A stretch of 64,000 nt of DNA, taken from positions 4,233,501 through 4,297,500 of the forward strand of contig NC_064011.1 of the NCBI RefSeq assembly GCF_932276165.1. The letters are read 5' to 3'. This document shows positions 1 to 11,593 of this stretch, one piece after another. Each line of letters opens with the position of its first letter. Position 1 is the stretch's first letter. The notes beneath the pieces are model-generated. The model worked only from the letters and a program-made list of their open reading frames with translations. It ran no database searches and had not been told where the DNA came from. The translations under genes and the position numbers were made by a program. The stretch is from Plutella xylostella. Its lineage: Eukaryota; Arthropoda; Insecta; Lepidoptera; Plutellidae.

Positions 1-452
1 CATAGCCGTGGTGGTGTAACAGATTAGGTATAATAATAACCTAACAATACTATAGAATTTAAATACATGTTTTTATAGTTAACGTAAACATGGTCAGAAG
101 ACCTGCACATCTAGATTATAGATGACGGTGTATACTTAATGCATTCTTATTTGTTCTCATTTTTAAACAGACTCTTTATCATGAATTTCCATTTATGAAA
201 TATTTATATGAGTATTGTAAGATGACTAAGTAGGTCTTTCTGAACACATACCTTTTGTTCTGACTTTTGAAAAATCGTGTAAAAAAACAATAAATTTTTG
301 CTATGCAATACGTTAATTGTATTTTACAACTTAAATGTGTCTATTTTAACCTTAAACATAATTAATGGACGTTACGTAAAACGCCCTTATAGTCACGTGA
401 CTTTTTACTTTTACAATTTATCATCTTCTAATCTTATTTCCACCTCAAACAG
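1..452 (+). other. Upstream intron of the DUF229 gene
   Basis: AT-rich sequence ending in an acceptor (…AAACAG) directly before the first recognisable exon at 453. I see no coding segment here that fits the protein upstream of exon 1. The gene clearly continues to the left, because exon 1 starts in mid-codon. Confidence 0.6.
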
Positions 453-3400
453 CTACAACATCCTCGGCGACGGCACCCCGGCGACACTATTCCCTCTACT
501 CACGGGAAAGACCGAGCTGGAATTGCCGGACAGAAGACGGGCCGTGTCTAAAGCGTTCATAGATGATTTTCCCTTCGTGTTTAGAAGGTTGCAGAAAGAT
601 GGGTATGTAATATATGTTTTGAAATAGACGTTTTTTTGTCGCAAGTTTAGTACTTCAGTCGAAAGGCAAGTAAGTATATTAGTCTTATGCTTAATATATT
701 CCCGCTATAGACGGCGTATATAGACGACTTTCCCTTTGTATTTAGGAAGTTGCAAAAATATGGGTGTGTGGGTTATTTTTTACATTTGTAACACTAGAAA
801 TAGAGCAGTTTAGACATATTCCTCGTCGACACAGATAAATAAGTATTGCTAAAAAAAAAATCTCTCATCTCTGCACAGTGGACTATTACTAACTATACAC
901 TATCTCCAGTGAAGCCTGTATATATGGGTACCTAATAATAATAACGTATTGTTCTCAATTTCTTTCAGATACCGAACATTGTATTTTGAAGATTCACCTA
1001 CCATCGGAACGTTTCAATACAGGTAACCAATGTTACAGTTTAATATAAAGGGTCGATAAAAAAAAACAAATAGGTTTTTTTACACATTACCTCTTTTATA
1101 ATTCTTTATTAAACAAATAAGAAAATAGGGTGACTCAGGGGCTAAAATTTAGAATGGGCACGGTTTTGTTTTTATTAGCACCACACCTACTAATTAATAT
1201 TATTATTCTCAGGTTCAACGGTTTCGAGATACAACCAGCAGACCACTATCTTAGACATTTCTACCTTCATGCCAACAAACACAACAAGAAACATCAGTAA
1301 GTTAAAAAAAATATCTAATTTCTGTATCTATCCTCTAAATTTTGGCTAATTTGCTGTTAGATTCAATAGCTCCTGTAATATTTAAAGCTTTATAAATAAT
1401 TTAGGCTCCATATCGATCATGAGTACAATACGAGGGCTACACCGAAAAGATCGGGAATAGAATACTTAGGAATAAATTAGAGTGAAACCTTTTTGGTATA
1501 TCAAATGTAGTGTTTTTTCAAACATAATTCCATTTTCGAATTTTAAAAAAAGTAAAAAATAAAAGAGTATTGACCATTTGAATTTGACAAGTCGGTGTAA
1601 AAAATGGAGCTTACGCGGGAACATTTCCGTGCAACAATTTTTCACAACTTTCGTCGAGGTTTACGAGGGCTACACCGAAAAGATCGGGAATAGAATACTT
1701 AGGAATAAATTAGAGTGAAACCTTTTTGGTGTATCAAATGTAGTGTTTTTTCAAACATAATTCCATTTTCGAATTTTAAAAAAAGTAAAAAATAAAAGAG
1801 TATTGACCATTTGAATTTGACAAGTCGGTGTAAAAAATGGAGCTTACGCGGGAACATTTCCGTGCAATAATTTTTCACAACTTTCGTCGAGGTTTATCTC
1901 AAGAACAATGTCTCGCCGAGCTTGTTTCTATTTATAAACTTGAAGCACCAAGTAAAACGACTATATATCGTTGGTATTCTGAGTTTCGCCGTGGACGTTC
2001 CTCTCTTACCACAGTCCCTTCTACTGGTCGGCCAAAAACAGCGGTAACACAAGATAACATCGATGCTGTACGCCAGTTAATAAAAGAAGATAGACATGTG
2101 ACATACGAGCAGATTTGGGCTTCTCTCAGCATTGGTATGACAGCCATTCAAACCATTTTACATGAAGAACTGGGTGTCAAGAAGTTAGTTTCGCGCTGGG
2201 TGCCCCACCGTTTGACCGAGGAACAAAAGTCGGCTCGTGTTAATTGGTGTCGATCTGCTCTGCAACGGTTCAATGGAGGCAGTTCAAATGCTGTCTACAA
2301 TATCGTCTCTGGTATTGAATCGTGGATTTATTCATATGAGCCCGAAAGAAAACATCAATCGGCAGTTTGGGTCTTCGAAGGTGAGGTCAAGCCAACAAAA
2401 GTTATTCGCTCACGCAGCGTGTCGAAAAAAATGGTCGCTTCGTTTGTATCGAAAACTGGCCATGTGGCTACGATTCCATTACAAGAACAAAGGACGGTTA
2501 CTGCTGATTGGTACACAACAGTTTGTTTGCCGGAAGTCGTAAGAGAACTTCGTAAAACTAACCCGAATCGTCGTATAATCCTTCACCACGATAATGCAAG
2601 CTCTCATACCGCTCGCAAAACAAGAACGTTTTTAAATATGGAAAACGTGGAGTTGATGGACCATCCTCCGTATAGCCCTGATCAGAGCCCCAATGATTAT
2701 TTTACATTCCCAAGAATTAAAGATATGCTACGTGGTCAACGGTTTAGCGGCCCAGAAGAGGCGGTCGAAGCTTACAAATCAGCTGTTTTGACAGTATCGA
2801 CTTCAGACTGGAATTACTGTTTCAATGATTGGTTTAATCCATGGATGCACAGACCGCGGCCCGCGGGCCGCATGCGGCCCGCCGATCAAATACTGGTGGC
2901 CCGCCGACAGCAAAAATTATTGTCGTACATTCAAATAAAATTCTAAAAAAATATGTTCGAAAAGTACTCAATCACAGGCAATTCAAACAGTTCCTTGATG
3001 ACATCGAAAGCGAATATAGAGATTGATTGTATTATAAAGAAATAAGGTGGCTAAGTCGTGAATTGACACTGGAACGATTTCTTAATTTAATAAGTAGAAG
3101 AAATTGGAATTTTTCTGGCAAAAAAGCAAAGGGATTCCAGGAACTTAAAAATCCTGATAATGCAGTAAAAAATTGTCAAAATTCAAAACGACCAAGATTT
3201 ACGCAACAACTTCAACAAAAGAAAATTGCTGAGCTTACCGCTGCATTGATAAAAATACATACAAAGAGTTCGGAATAATCTCTGCTCTGAAATTTGCAGC
3301 TATATATTATTATGTGAACATACCTTTCCAATACTAAATCGACAAAAAATCGAAACCGCCTTGCAAACGAATGTTTGGAAGCAGTTTACATGTAAATTTC

Positions 3401-6400
3401 AGCCGAATAAATTAAAAAAAAAAACGATTGTAAGCACTATTCAGTGCCACGCTTCAAAATAAATCAATTCTTTTTGAATTGGAAAATCATTATCAATTCT
3501 TTACTGTTTTTAATCAGCTATACTTCTGGCGGCCCGCCATCAGTTCATCATTTGTCCGAGTGGCCCCTAGTCTTGATAAGTCTGTGCATCCCTGGTTTAA
3601 TCGAATGAAAAAGTGCATTGAATGTCACGGAGACTACTTTGAAAAACAATAAAAGTAAATAATATTATGATATCTTTGTACTTTTTTCTATTCCCGATCA
3701 TTTCGGTATCGCCCTCGTAATGCAAAAAATATATTGTTTATTATTCTTTTTACAGAGAGATTTTTCAGTAGTTTTAGCGTTTAATTTTAAAGGTACTCAC
3801 GTATTTTAATGTTTCAGTTACTGCATTGGAGACACGCCTTCATACATGTTGATGATGAACAAAACAGAAGAGGTAAGTAAGTGAGAATTTAATACTAATA
3901 TTTACGAAGAATTGGTTCCAACAGAAATCCTTTATCGCTTTATTTAGCTGCGCTAGTTAATTGATTTACACTTCACCAGGAGTTAGGTATCTGCCTGTAC
4001 CATTACTTAACTATTTACCCTTTTATCGAAAAATCCTTCCACTCAAAAGTTGCCTGGAAGAAATCGCTTTAAGCGATAGGACCGCCATTTTTGTACATAT
4101 GTGTTAGTATATAAGTTTATTTTATGTGTGTGTACAAATAAATAATATTCTGTCTATCTATCTATATATTTATTTCCTACTCCCCCCAGTTCCTCCGTCT
4201 AGACGGCAAGAAGTTCGCGTTCTCGTTCATAGCGGACGTCACGCACGACCGGATCATGTTGTCAGCGATCGACGACGATGTCAGCGAGTGGCTCATGAGG
4301 TTCAGGAATGAGGGACATGGGGAGAACACGCTGCTGGTTGTGCATGCCGATCATGGACCCAGGTAAGCTAAAATTACAAAATTATATTGATCGTCATACT
4401 TAATTACTAAGCCTGCGACTAAATTACAAAAATGTCCACTAAAAACCAAAGGCAAGACTAAAATACCAATTTACCGACTAAAACACTGAATCTACCCGCG
4501 ATTCCCTCAATGGCATTCTTATGGCTCAATGCCACCTCTAGCCCACCTATTACATAAGTGTCACAACCGCGTGATGTTGTCAGCCATTGACGACGATGTC
4601 AGCGAGTGGCTGATGAGGTTCAGACGGGAGGGCTATGGGGAGAACACGCTGCTGGTTGTGCATGCTGATCATGGACCCAGGTAACTAAAATTAGATTTCC
4701 ATCACCTAAATTACTAAACTAGCGACGAAAATACTAAAATTTCGACTAAATCATTGAAATTTCGGCCAAATACCAAAGGCAAGACAAAGTGTTTCTGTTA
4801 CTATTTGTAAGTGTCACAACCGCGTCATCTTGTCAGCCACTGACGACAATGTCAGCGAGTGGCTCATGAGGTTCAGACGGGAGGGGCATGGAGAGAACAC
4901 GCTGCTGGTTGTGCATGCCGATCATGGGCCCAGGTAACTAAAATTAGATTACCATCACCTGAATTACTAAACTAGCGACAAAAATGCTAAAATTGCGACT
5001 AAATCATTGAAATTTTGACCAAATACTAAGGGCAAGACAAAGTGTTTCTATTACTATGTGTAAGTGTCACAACCGCGTCATCTTGTCAGCCACTGACGAC
5101 GATGTCAGCGAGAGGTTCAGGAATGAGGGACATGGGGAGAACACGCTGTTGGTCGTGCATGCTGATCACGGGCCCAGGTAAGTTGAGAGTATAAATGACT
5201 AAATGTGCGACTAAACATCCTAATATGCAACTAAACTGCAAAACATGCGACAGAACAAAATACCAAACGTGCATAATATTAATAATACAGAACGTGAAAC
5301 TAAAATACTGAAGTACGAGTACGACAAAAATACAATACAATCCGAGGTAGTCTGGAAGAAATTACTCTTAGTAATAAGGCCGCCATTTGTACCGTCTATG
5401 TTGTGCACATATTCTATTGTAATTTCTGTGTTTGTGTGCAATAAAGAATTATCTATCTATCTATCTACGACAAAAATACTTAAGAACAGAAAACTGCGAG
5501 TGATGCGACTTAATTACTAAAATTGCGACTAAAGTATAAATATGCGACAAAATTACAAAAAACCAAACCATAATTTTATTTAAAAATATTAATAAAACTA
5601 TATTTTATTCCAGATTCGCCAAGGAGCGAAGCACATACATAGGCAAGCTGGAAGAGCGTCTGCCATTCCTCGCTATAATGCTGCCAGAGTCATATAAAAG
5701 GGCTCATCCGAAGGCCCTAGACATACTGAAAGCGAATAAGAAGATGTTGACCACCCCACACGACTTGTATGAGACGTATGTGGAAATGCTGGGACTGTAT
5801 GGATGGAAGAATCTGCACAAGTATGTATTTTTTCGGTAATTTCGATCTATTGCCTTCTAAAATTCACGCTGACCTAATAAATTCAAATTTTTAACTAGAA
5901 AATATTCTCGGACATACGTTACCCAGAAAGCACCCTAAACTGAATTTGTAAGATAGCAAAAACATATTTTTTTACTTTTATGGTTCCGTTTGTTGTTTGA
6001 AATATTTTTTTTATTCAATTAGCTGTCAAAAAACCAGAATGTATGAATGTATGTAATTAATAATTGTTTCAGAGTGCCCGGCTCTGAATTGCCGAGAGGA
6101 CTTTCAATGTTGGAACCGGTACGTAAAAAGGAAAGAAGTATATTTAAACAGGATGTTGCAAAAATAGAATAGTAAGCCCTAAGTAAAAAGTCACGTAACG
6201 TAATGTTTCTTTCAGTGGAGAACAAGAAAGAGATTTAAAATGTCGAGCTGAGTCACCTTTCAGCCGAACGTCCGATCCCCTGCCGGCTAAACTTAGTTCG
6301 CATAGTAGATCCAATTTTGTCATACATGTGCGTCCACCGCAAACTATGCACTATGTATGAAAAACTGGCCCAACTATGTGAACTTAGTTTATTGGGCAGT

Positions 6401-8707
6401 GGACGTTCGACTTTCGACGTTTTTTGATAGGTAATTATAAAAAAACACGTCATATTTTACCCCCCTTTTTCCCCGCAGATCCCCCCCACCCGCACGTGCG
6501 CCGAGGCCGGCATCGAGGCGCACTGGTGCGCTTGCGTCAAGTGGGTCAACGTGACGCCCAGTGACGTATTGTACGGGAGAAGTGCGCAAGCTCTGGTGGA
6601 TTATATTAATGCGTATACTGAGGTCGCCAGGTAATTATAATAATCTAAGAGAAAAGACAAACGCCTCAATATGTGTAGATAAAGAAACAATATGAAAATG
6701 GCGGACAGCCTCTCACATTTTCGCTCTATTCGGAGGTCTATCACTACCGATTTCTACTACCTTTAATACAACGGTCAATTTTCATAATGTTCCTTTATCA
6801 ACCAGCGTTATTTATTATTAGATAACAGGAAATTAAGACAGCAAGTACCCTATGACAACAGTTTGGTAGTATATCTTACTCTGGTGCGTCAAGTGGGTCA
6901 ACGTGACGCCCACTGACGTATTGTACGCGAGGAGTGCGCAAGCTCTGGTGGACTATATTAATTGATATACTGAGGTGGCCAGGTACGTAAAAAGGAATTA
7001 TAATAATTTAAGCTATTCTATAAACCGTCGAGAAATAACGCCTATAAGTGAAAATGGCTAACAGATATCAGACATCTCGCTCAATCGCCGCGCCGTATGC
7101 CTAGCAATAGTGCTTCCTTCCGTTTTGATTTTATGTTTTAAACTTACTATTATTATTAGAACATTATTATTAACTAAGTATTATTATTATTGTGCCTCTA
7201 TGTAGCGCTAAGGTTTTTCTTTTAAACTGTAATGCGTGTGATGATGAATAAATAAATGTTTCTTTATCTGCGAGCGTTATAAAGTGACAGCAGCGGCCGC
7301 TCCACGGGTTCGTTAGTGGCGTCGATATTAAATGGCCGTATTTATGGCTAATCCCAATATAGTGACGTGTATCTATGTCGATAACGAACCCGTATAGCGG
7401 CAGCGAAAATTTAGACATGTATTAACTTTTCCCACCTTCTTTCCCCAGCATACCTTACTAGCTAACTTTTTAAAACTATTTGTTTTATTTCAGATCCCAG
7501 TGCGTACTCCGCATGCTAACGTCCATAGACTACGTGCTCCGCCAGGCGCCCAACAAACGCCTTCTGACGTTCAAACTGACCAAGGACAGTGACGGATATG
7601 TACCCGACTTCAATGGACATACGGAGACGGATAAAGTCACTTTTACTGTAAAGGTAAGGCTAGAGTAGTTTGTAAAAATTGACGTTCATAAAAAAAATAT
7701 ATATTTATACGATGAATAAAAACATTTGACTTTGACAAGTTTACAACTTTTTATGTGAGGTAGTTTGTTTTGTAATTAATAAAGAAATAAGTACTTAATT
7801 GTTTTTATAAATAATTTTATTACTCAATATTTTAAAAGCTATTCTTCTTTGCAAACTATAAAACTTGTACAGTTTGTGTCAGAGATACGTGACCCCTCTC
7901 TACAGTGACAATTTTACTGAGAGTGCATACACACACACATAAATTGCAAAAAGAAATACACTACAATACAATTGGCAAATTCTTCCACAAATTATATTCC
8001 CTATTATAGGCCCTATTCTGCGCCAGCACTCTTCAACTTGCATAATTTATAGAGCTTCCACTATGTTACTGTATTTTAGACATTTCTTTTTGTCTGGTAA
8101 GTAAAGTTGGTTTCCTTTGCAGTCGTATGTATGGGGTTTCGAATGTCAAAAAACCAATAATTTAATGGACTGAGTATAAAACTTGCCTTATTACTAACAT
8201 TGGCCTTATTACCAACAGTAATTTCTTGAAGAAATTGCAGAAATTATCTTGGTCCTATCCTGCCCCAGCCTTCTTTAACCTGCATAATTTAAAACTAGTC
8301 TATATTTTTACAACTAGATCGCGGTGGCCCCTGGTTTCGGCGTGTATGAAGCCACGATGACCTACCTCGTGAAAGAAGATAAGTTCCAACTGGACTATCA
8401 CTCCATCTCTAGGAGTAATGGGTAAGTTCTACGTATGTACCTATTTATTACTATTATTTAATTCTTTATTGAGATCTAATTTCTTTATTGAAATATAAAC
8501 TAACCACCTTATTCATAGAAAAGTAATAGGACGTTTTAGCTATTGAACTGTTTTAAAAACTTTAATTCTACTTCGTTTCTAATTAAATTCTAATAATAAA
8601 TGTTTATTTGTTTCAGTTACAACAACGAACCGAGCTGCATAAGTGCCACTCATCCACACTTGAACATGTATTGTTACTGCAAACAGTACTTAAATACCAA
8701 CACGTAG
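453..8707 (+). CDS. DUF229 / alkaline-phosphatase-superfamily protein, 3' eleven exons (5' end outside window)
   Basis: Exons: 453-602, 969-1022, 1213-1296, 3818-3872, 4190-4362, 5614-5820, 6073-6118, 6479-6630, 7494-7653, 8318-8421, 8617-8707 (stop TAG). All introns are GT..AG; the phases join without a shift, and the total of 1276 nt equals 1 + 425 codons. The family is recognised from YNILGDGTPATLFPLLTG (exon 1), ADHYLRHFY (exon 3), CIGDTPSYMLMMN (exons 3-4) and VVHADHGPRFAKER (exons 5-6), where DHG is the metal-site motif of alkaline-phosphatase/sulfatase-like enzymes. The C-terminus is Cys-rich (CYCKQYL). Family members are about 600 residues, so roughly 200 N-terminal residues, including the nucleophile region, lie to the left. 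The substrate is unknown, and a secreted or membrane hydrolase role is inference. Intron 3 carries the mariner/hAT nest. Copies of exon edges lie in introns 1, 5 and 8. Confidence 0.88.
709..765 (+). pseudogene. Partial duplicate of DUF229 exon 1 (3' edge plus donor)
   Basis: This stretch repeats the last ~55 nt of exon 1 and its GT donor. It can be read as YIDDFPFVFRKLQKYG, against FIDDFPFVFRRLQKDG in the real exon. It sits in the intron directly downstream and has no matching acceptor, so it is probably a silent edge duplication. Confidence 0.7.
1431..1661 (+). mobile_element. 5' remnant of an outer mariner element
   Basis: Starts after a TA with the inverted repeat CGAGGGCTACACCGAAAAG and runs through the 5' UTR into the first ~17 codons of the transposase frame. 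It is almost identical to 1664-1896 (I count two differences). It stops exactly at a TA inside its own transposase codons, where the second mariner begins. The 3' part of this copy is absent. Confidence 0.85.
1837..3652 (+). pseudogene. Mariner transposase, disrupted
   Basis: The frame starts at MELTREHFRAIIFHNFRRG and continues to codon ~334 (…CFNDWFN). There the hAT remnant (2840-3594) intervenes, and the last residues (…MKKCIECHGDYFEKQ, stop 3650-3652) resume beyond it. The order is an N-terminal helix-turn-helix DNA-binding region (about residues 1-110), then the DDE domain. The second catalytic Asp (HHDN) and third (SPNDYF) are present 34 residues apart, as in DD34D mariners. The first is lost: the usual GDE motif reads SGIESWIY. 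A continuous reading runs on into the insert until 2946, so a simple ORF call has a false C-terminus. Inactive on both counts. The reaction in the family is cut-and-paste at TA. Confidence 0.9.
2840..3594 (+). mobile_element. hAT-family transposon remnant inside the mariner
   Basis: Flanked by 8 bp duplications GTTTAATC (2832-2839 and 3595-3602), as expected for hAT. Ends are CATGGATGCACAGAC and, on the other strand, CAGGGATGCACAGAC. Near the ends are CCGCGGCCCGCGGGCC-type palindromes. The interior encodes only the C-terminal part of a hAT transposase: LNHRQFKQFLDDIESEYRD, an in-frame stop (TGA, 3024-3026), then LYYKEIRWLSR. Further on, around 3313-3390, lies a frameshifted dimerisation-region segment CEHTFPILNRQK / ANECLEA. 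The 5' two-thirds of the gene is missing. This is a non-autonomous deletion derivative. Confidence 0.88.
4040..4172 (+). repeat. Retroelement 3' tail ending in TCTA repeats
   Basis: TTGCCTGGAAGAAATCGCTT…GACCGCCATTTTTGTAC… then AATAAATAATATTCTGTCTATCTATC. Related copies lie at 5340-5470, 30466-30592 and 52765-52930, and a partial copy at 61270-61330. The common layout (GGAAGAAAT.., GGCCGCC, polyadenylation-like AATAAA, TCTA microsatellite) suggests the 3' end of a 5'-truncated non-LTR element or SINE. It lies in intron 4 of the DUF229 gene, just upstream of exon 5. Confidence 0.6.
4559..4680 (+). pseudogene. Duplicate exon 5b of the DUF229 gene (in-phase, open)
   Basis: Repeats the 3' ~120 nt of exon 5 and its donor. 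From an AG at 4557-4558 it reads open through CHNRVMLSAIDDDVSEWL to VVHADHGPR and ends at a GT donor. Like the true exon it runs from phase 0 to phase 2 (122 nt = 40 codons + 2), so it could in principle replace exon 5, though without the first ~17 residues. Whether it is spliced is unknown. Confidence 0.6.
4812..4933 (+). pseudogene. Duplicate exon 5c of the DUF229 gene (in-phase, open)
   Basis: Second downstream copy, about 250 bp from the previous one. An acceptor-like pyrimidine tract (TTTCTGTTACTATTTGTAAG) precedes CHNRVILSATDDNVSEWL…HADHGPR, followed by GT. It is also 122 nt from phase 0 to phase 2. Asp-to-Asn and Ile-to-Thr changes distinguish it from exon 5. Confidence 0.6.
5065..5177 (+). 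pseudogene. Duplicate exon 5d of the DUF229 gene (in-phase, 9 nt shorter)
   Basis: Third copy, preceded by TTTCTATTACTATGTGTAAG. It lacks nine nucleotides (residues WLM) but stays in frame (113 nt, phase 0 to phase 2) and keeps VVHADHGPR and the donor. The intervening intron pieces are themselves built of short GCGACTAAA-like repeats. Confidence 0.6.
5340..5470 (+). repeat. Retroelement 3' tail ending in ATCT repeats
   Basis: CCGAGGTAGTCTGGAAGAAA…AAGGCCGCC…GTGTGCAATAAAGAATT then (ATCT)n. Nearly the same sequence recurs at 52768-52930 with a longer ATCT run. It lies in intron 5 of the DUF229 gene. Confidence 0.65.
6876..6982 (+). pseudogene. Partial duplicate of DUF229 exon 8, with a stop
   Basis: Copies the 3' ~105 nt of exon 8 plus donor: WCVKWVNVTPTDVLYARSAQ…, then an in-frame TGA where the real exon has AATGCG (…YIN*YTEVAR). 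No acceptor is visible. A decayed tandem copy. Confidence 0.78.
7868..7940 (+). repeat. Member of a short hairpin repeat family
   Basis: Resembles 9000-9052, 9195-9270, 10320-10375 and the more complete inverted-repeat copy at 59806-59893. Shared words are (A)GTGTGTCA/GGTGCAAAGAAAC, TGACCC(C/T)TCTC and AGTGA(C/G)AAT. Several degenerate copies cluster in and just downstream of the DUF229 gene. Confidence 0.4.
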
Positions 8708-11156
8708 GGTAGGCTTTTGGTTACGCCATCTCATTGAAAGTTGACTGTGATTTCTGACATAGACAATTAGAGGCAAAAGAAAGAATACTGGGCCTCTAGT
8801 ACGAGTTTTGCAATTTATGTAAACGAAAAAAGTTTTACTTTTCTGCTGTCATCTGCATACATTATCTGTCAAAAGTTTCATGATAGTTTCCGCTAGAAAC
8901 GCCACTTTGTATGTGAGAAAACTTAAACTTTTATAGTTTTCGACGAACTATCAAACCTGTACTAGACGTACTTTACATTTTAATGATGGCACAAATAAAC
9001 AAAATGTACAGTTTGGTGAGAAGAAACCTGACCCTGCTCACAGTGACAATACTATGTAAAAAAAGTTTAATTATAAACGTCGCTAAACTCATTAAAAAAA
9101 ATATTTATAGAAAATACTCAACATAATATTGAATGCCACGGCCCAGTTGCCACCTAATCCGGCATATTTATAGACGTAGGTCAACTCGTGTATAATGTAC
9201 GGTCATGTGCAGAGAAACCTGACCCCACTCTCATGGTAACAATGCTTCTGAGAGGGGTTAGGTTTATCAAGTACGCAATCACATTATGTACATATCACAT
9301 AATCGCGATATAATTACGCTTATCTATGTCGATAATGGAGCCGTGGAGTCAGGACAGGACATGAAACCTGTAACTATATTCATAATTTACGTTTAGGATG
9401 ATGACACTGAAAAAATATGTATTTTATAGAAGACTGTGTAGAAAAATTTAAGGGTATTTTGAAAATACCAATAAAAAAATACTTTCCTAATTTACTAAAA
9501 ATAACACCAAAGAATGATAAGTCACAAAGTGTTGTAAATAAATAATTAGTTGGAAATATATAAGTGTTGTAAAAAACAAGTATTTGTACAAATAAGTTTT
9601 ACAAAACTAACCGTTTCAATCTCAAATTATCTCGTTTTTTCTGTTAAATGTAAGGATTTTAAACTGTAGTTAATTAATACATAGTTCTTAGTAGCTTGTT
9701 ACAATTTTACAACCTTTTCAAGGCAGCTTTAAAAACTTAATCTGACTATTTAAAAATGATTAAATTATCAAGTATTATGTAATTTATTTCGATTTACTTT
9801 AAAAAATGTCTCGATTTTTATTTTTTTATTTTATTACGCTGTTTATGTGTTACTATCGTAAATATTATTAAAAAAATATGTGAGTTGTACCTAAGTACTT
9901 AAATTGGAATTACATTTGTTTTTTCAAATAAATTTCAAAAGAGATTCAGTATTAGTAAGTATTTTATTGGAAACTTTTACTTATATTATAAATTATAATG
10001 CGTGCTTAAATACCGTACTCAGAATGAAATCTCTCTTCTAGATCTATACCTATGCTAGCTAACTCATATTGTAAATTTATAAGGATATTCTCATTTAATT
10101 ATGTGTTCATAACTTTACTGTTTTCCTAAGTTTAAAAATATTATGTTTCAATGTAACTTGCACAAATTGTTCTCTTTTATGGTAGGTACTGGTACTTACT
10201 TAATAATTAATTATACATAGGTACTTATTTTACTGGTGCGGTCTTTTAAAGTAATTCTAGGTACTTTATATTCTATCTAATTTATTTTGTAAAATTGCTG
10301 CCATATACCTACATATTTAGTACAGTGTGGGTCAAACAAACGTGACCCTTCTCTAAGTGAGAATACTACCTAAGATATTTCTTTATCCCAGAATGTTAAA
10401 CTATGATCCTGTTCAAAATGTAGGTCATGGTTCAAAATAAATCATCTCACGCATTCGGGTCATTAATAAAATTCTACCTTTATTGGTTAACAGTGATGCA
10501 AAATGTAAAACTTGATTAAGTATTTTCATTTGTCTGTAAGTATATTTGTATTTGTATATTATGTATACTTGGGTTGTATTGTATTGTACCTACAGTAAAA
10601 TAAAACTTGTGAAATATATTGGTTTTCTTATTTAACCTCGCCATTTACAAGATAGGAAGTAAGAAGGTATAATAAATAACTTTCGATTAGGACTTGTGCG
10701 TTAGTACATTGCCCTATTGCAATCAGTAAAATGTTCTTTTACAAAACTGAAAATATGAACTTTGGCTTTATGAAAAACAATCATAGACAAAAGCGCGAGA
10801 TCGTTCTTATTCTGAGAGTAAACAACTTATTATTTTACTGTTGGTAACACTGCTGTGTATAGTGATGTGCCATGTGCGTACTATCGAAAACTTACAGTTT
10901 GTTGCTATTAATAAGTTCTACGTTAATATTGTTATAGCTATGCTGTATAGAATAATGAGTACTTCTTGTTATTCTATGCTTATAGTTAAGTACTGACATT
11001 TCCGGAAGACATGTTTCCATTTTCTTTTTAGTTGGTGTGGTGACAAATACGGGACAGTGTCTTTTGGGTACACTAGAGTGCGTCTAAGGTTTGTGGTATG
11101 TGCGGTGGTTAAAGGATTAGCTAATTAGTGTCCATCAAAGTGTAAGCATTTTGTAT
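8708..11156. other. 3' flank of the DUF229 gene, AT-rich
   Basis: Follows the stop codon. Contains several AATAAA-type signals (for example near 8994, 9538, 9928 and 10599) and scattered copies of the short hairpin repeat (9000-9052, 9195-9270, 10320-10375), but no coding segment I can support. Which polyadenylation signal is used cannot be told from sequence. Confidence 0.5.
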
Positions 11157-11258
11157 TGATGAATGGGAGATTTTTTTTTGATGTTTAAAAGTTCCAAAAT
11201 CGACCAATAGATGGCATCCAGCCTGTCGTTTTTTATGAGCTGCATTCTTCTGAAGGGA
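11157..11258 (-). repeat. Fragment of the 443 bp repeat family
   Basis: In reverse complement it matches the early part of the tandem repeat at 47991-48946 (CAGAAGAATGCAGCTCAT, GGATGCCATCTAT, GGAACTTTTAAA). Confidence 0.6.
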
Positions 11259-11583
11259 CGGAAGATGTCATAAATTTAAAAAAAAAAAAAAAATTTAAAA
11301 TTATTTATTTCTGAATATGTTTACAGTTATTCTTAAAGTAGGCACTAGAGCGTAAGTACATGTTATTTGTATATCTGGGGTCAGTGGTGTCCTAAATAGG
11401 TTTTTTTTAAAACCTGTAGTAAGGACTACCGGTAAAGTAGGTACAAAAAAAACTATTACATTTCCAATTTACTTAACTACTTTAACTTAGTTTAACAAAA
11501 AAAATAAAAAGTTGAACAAATCAGAATTTTAGTTAAAAGATAAGTATTTATAAAAAATTGCAGTGATGCGCGTGTGAGTAGAT

Positions 11584-11593
11584 GTTTGTGTGT

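Larger units (their letters stand above)
1664..3717 (+). mobile_element. Mariner transposon (inner copy), interrupted by a hAT remnant
   Basis: Bounded by TA at 1662-1663 and 3718-3719. The ends are inverted repeats: CGAGGGCTACACCGAAAAG on the left, and on the right the complement of CGAGGGCGATACCGAAATG. Removing the 755 bp hAT insert and one 8 bp target copy leaves about 1.29 kb, the usual mariner length. It carries one transposase gene (see 1837-3652). Confidence 0.93.

Noticed and set aside
2840..2946. Extension of the mariner transposase frame to a 369-residue protein
   Set aside because: The last ~35 codons belong to the hAT insert; the true mariner C-terminus resumes at 3603.
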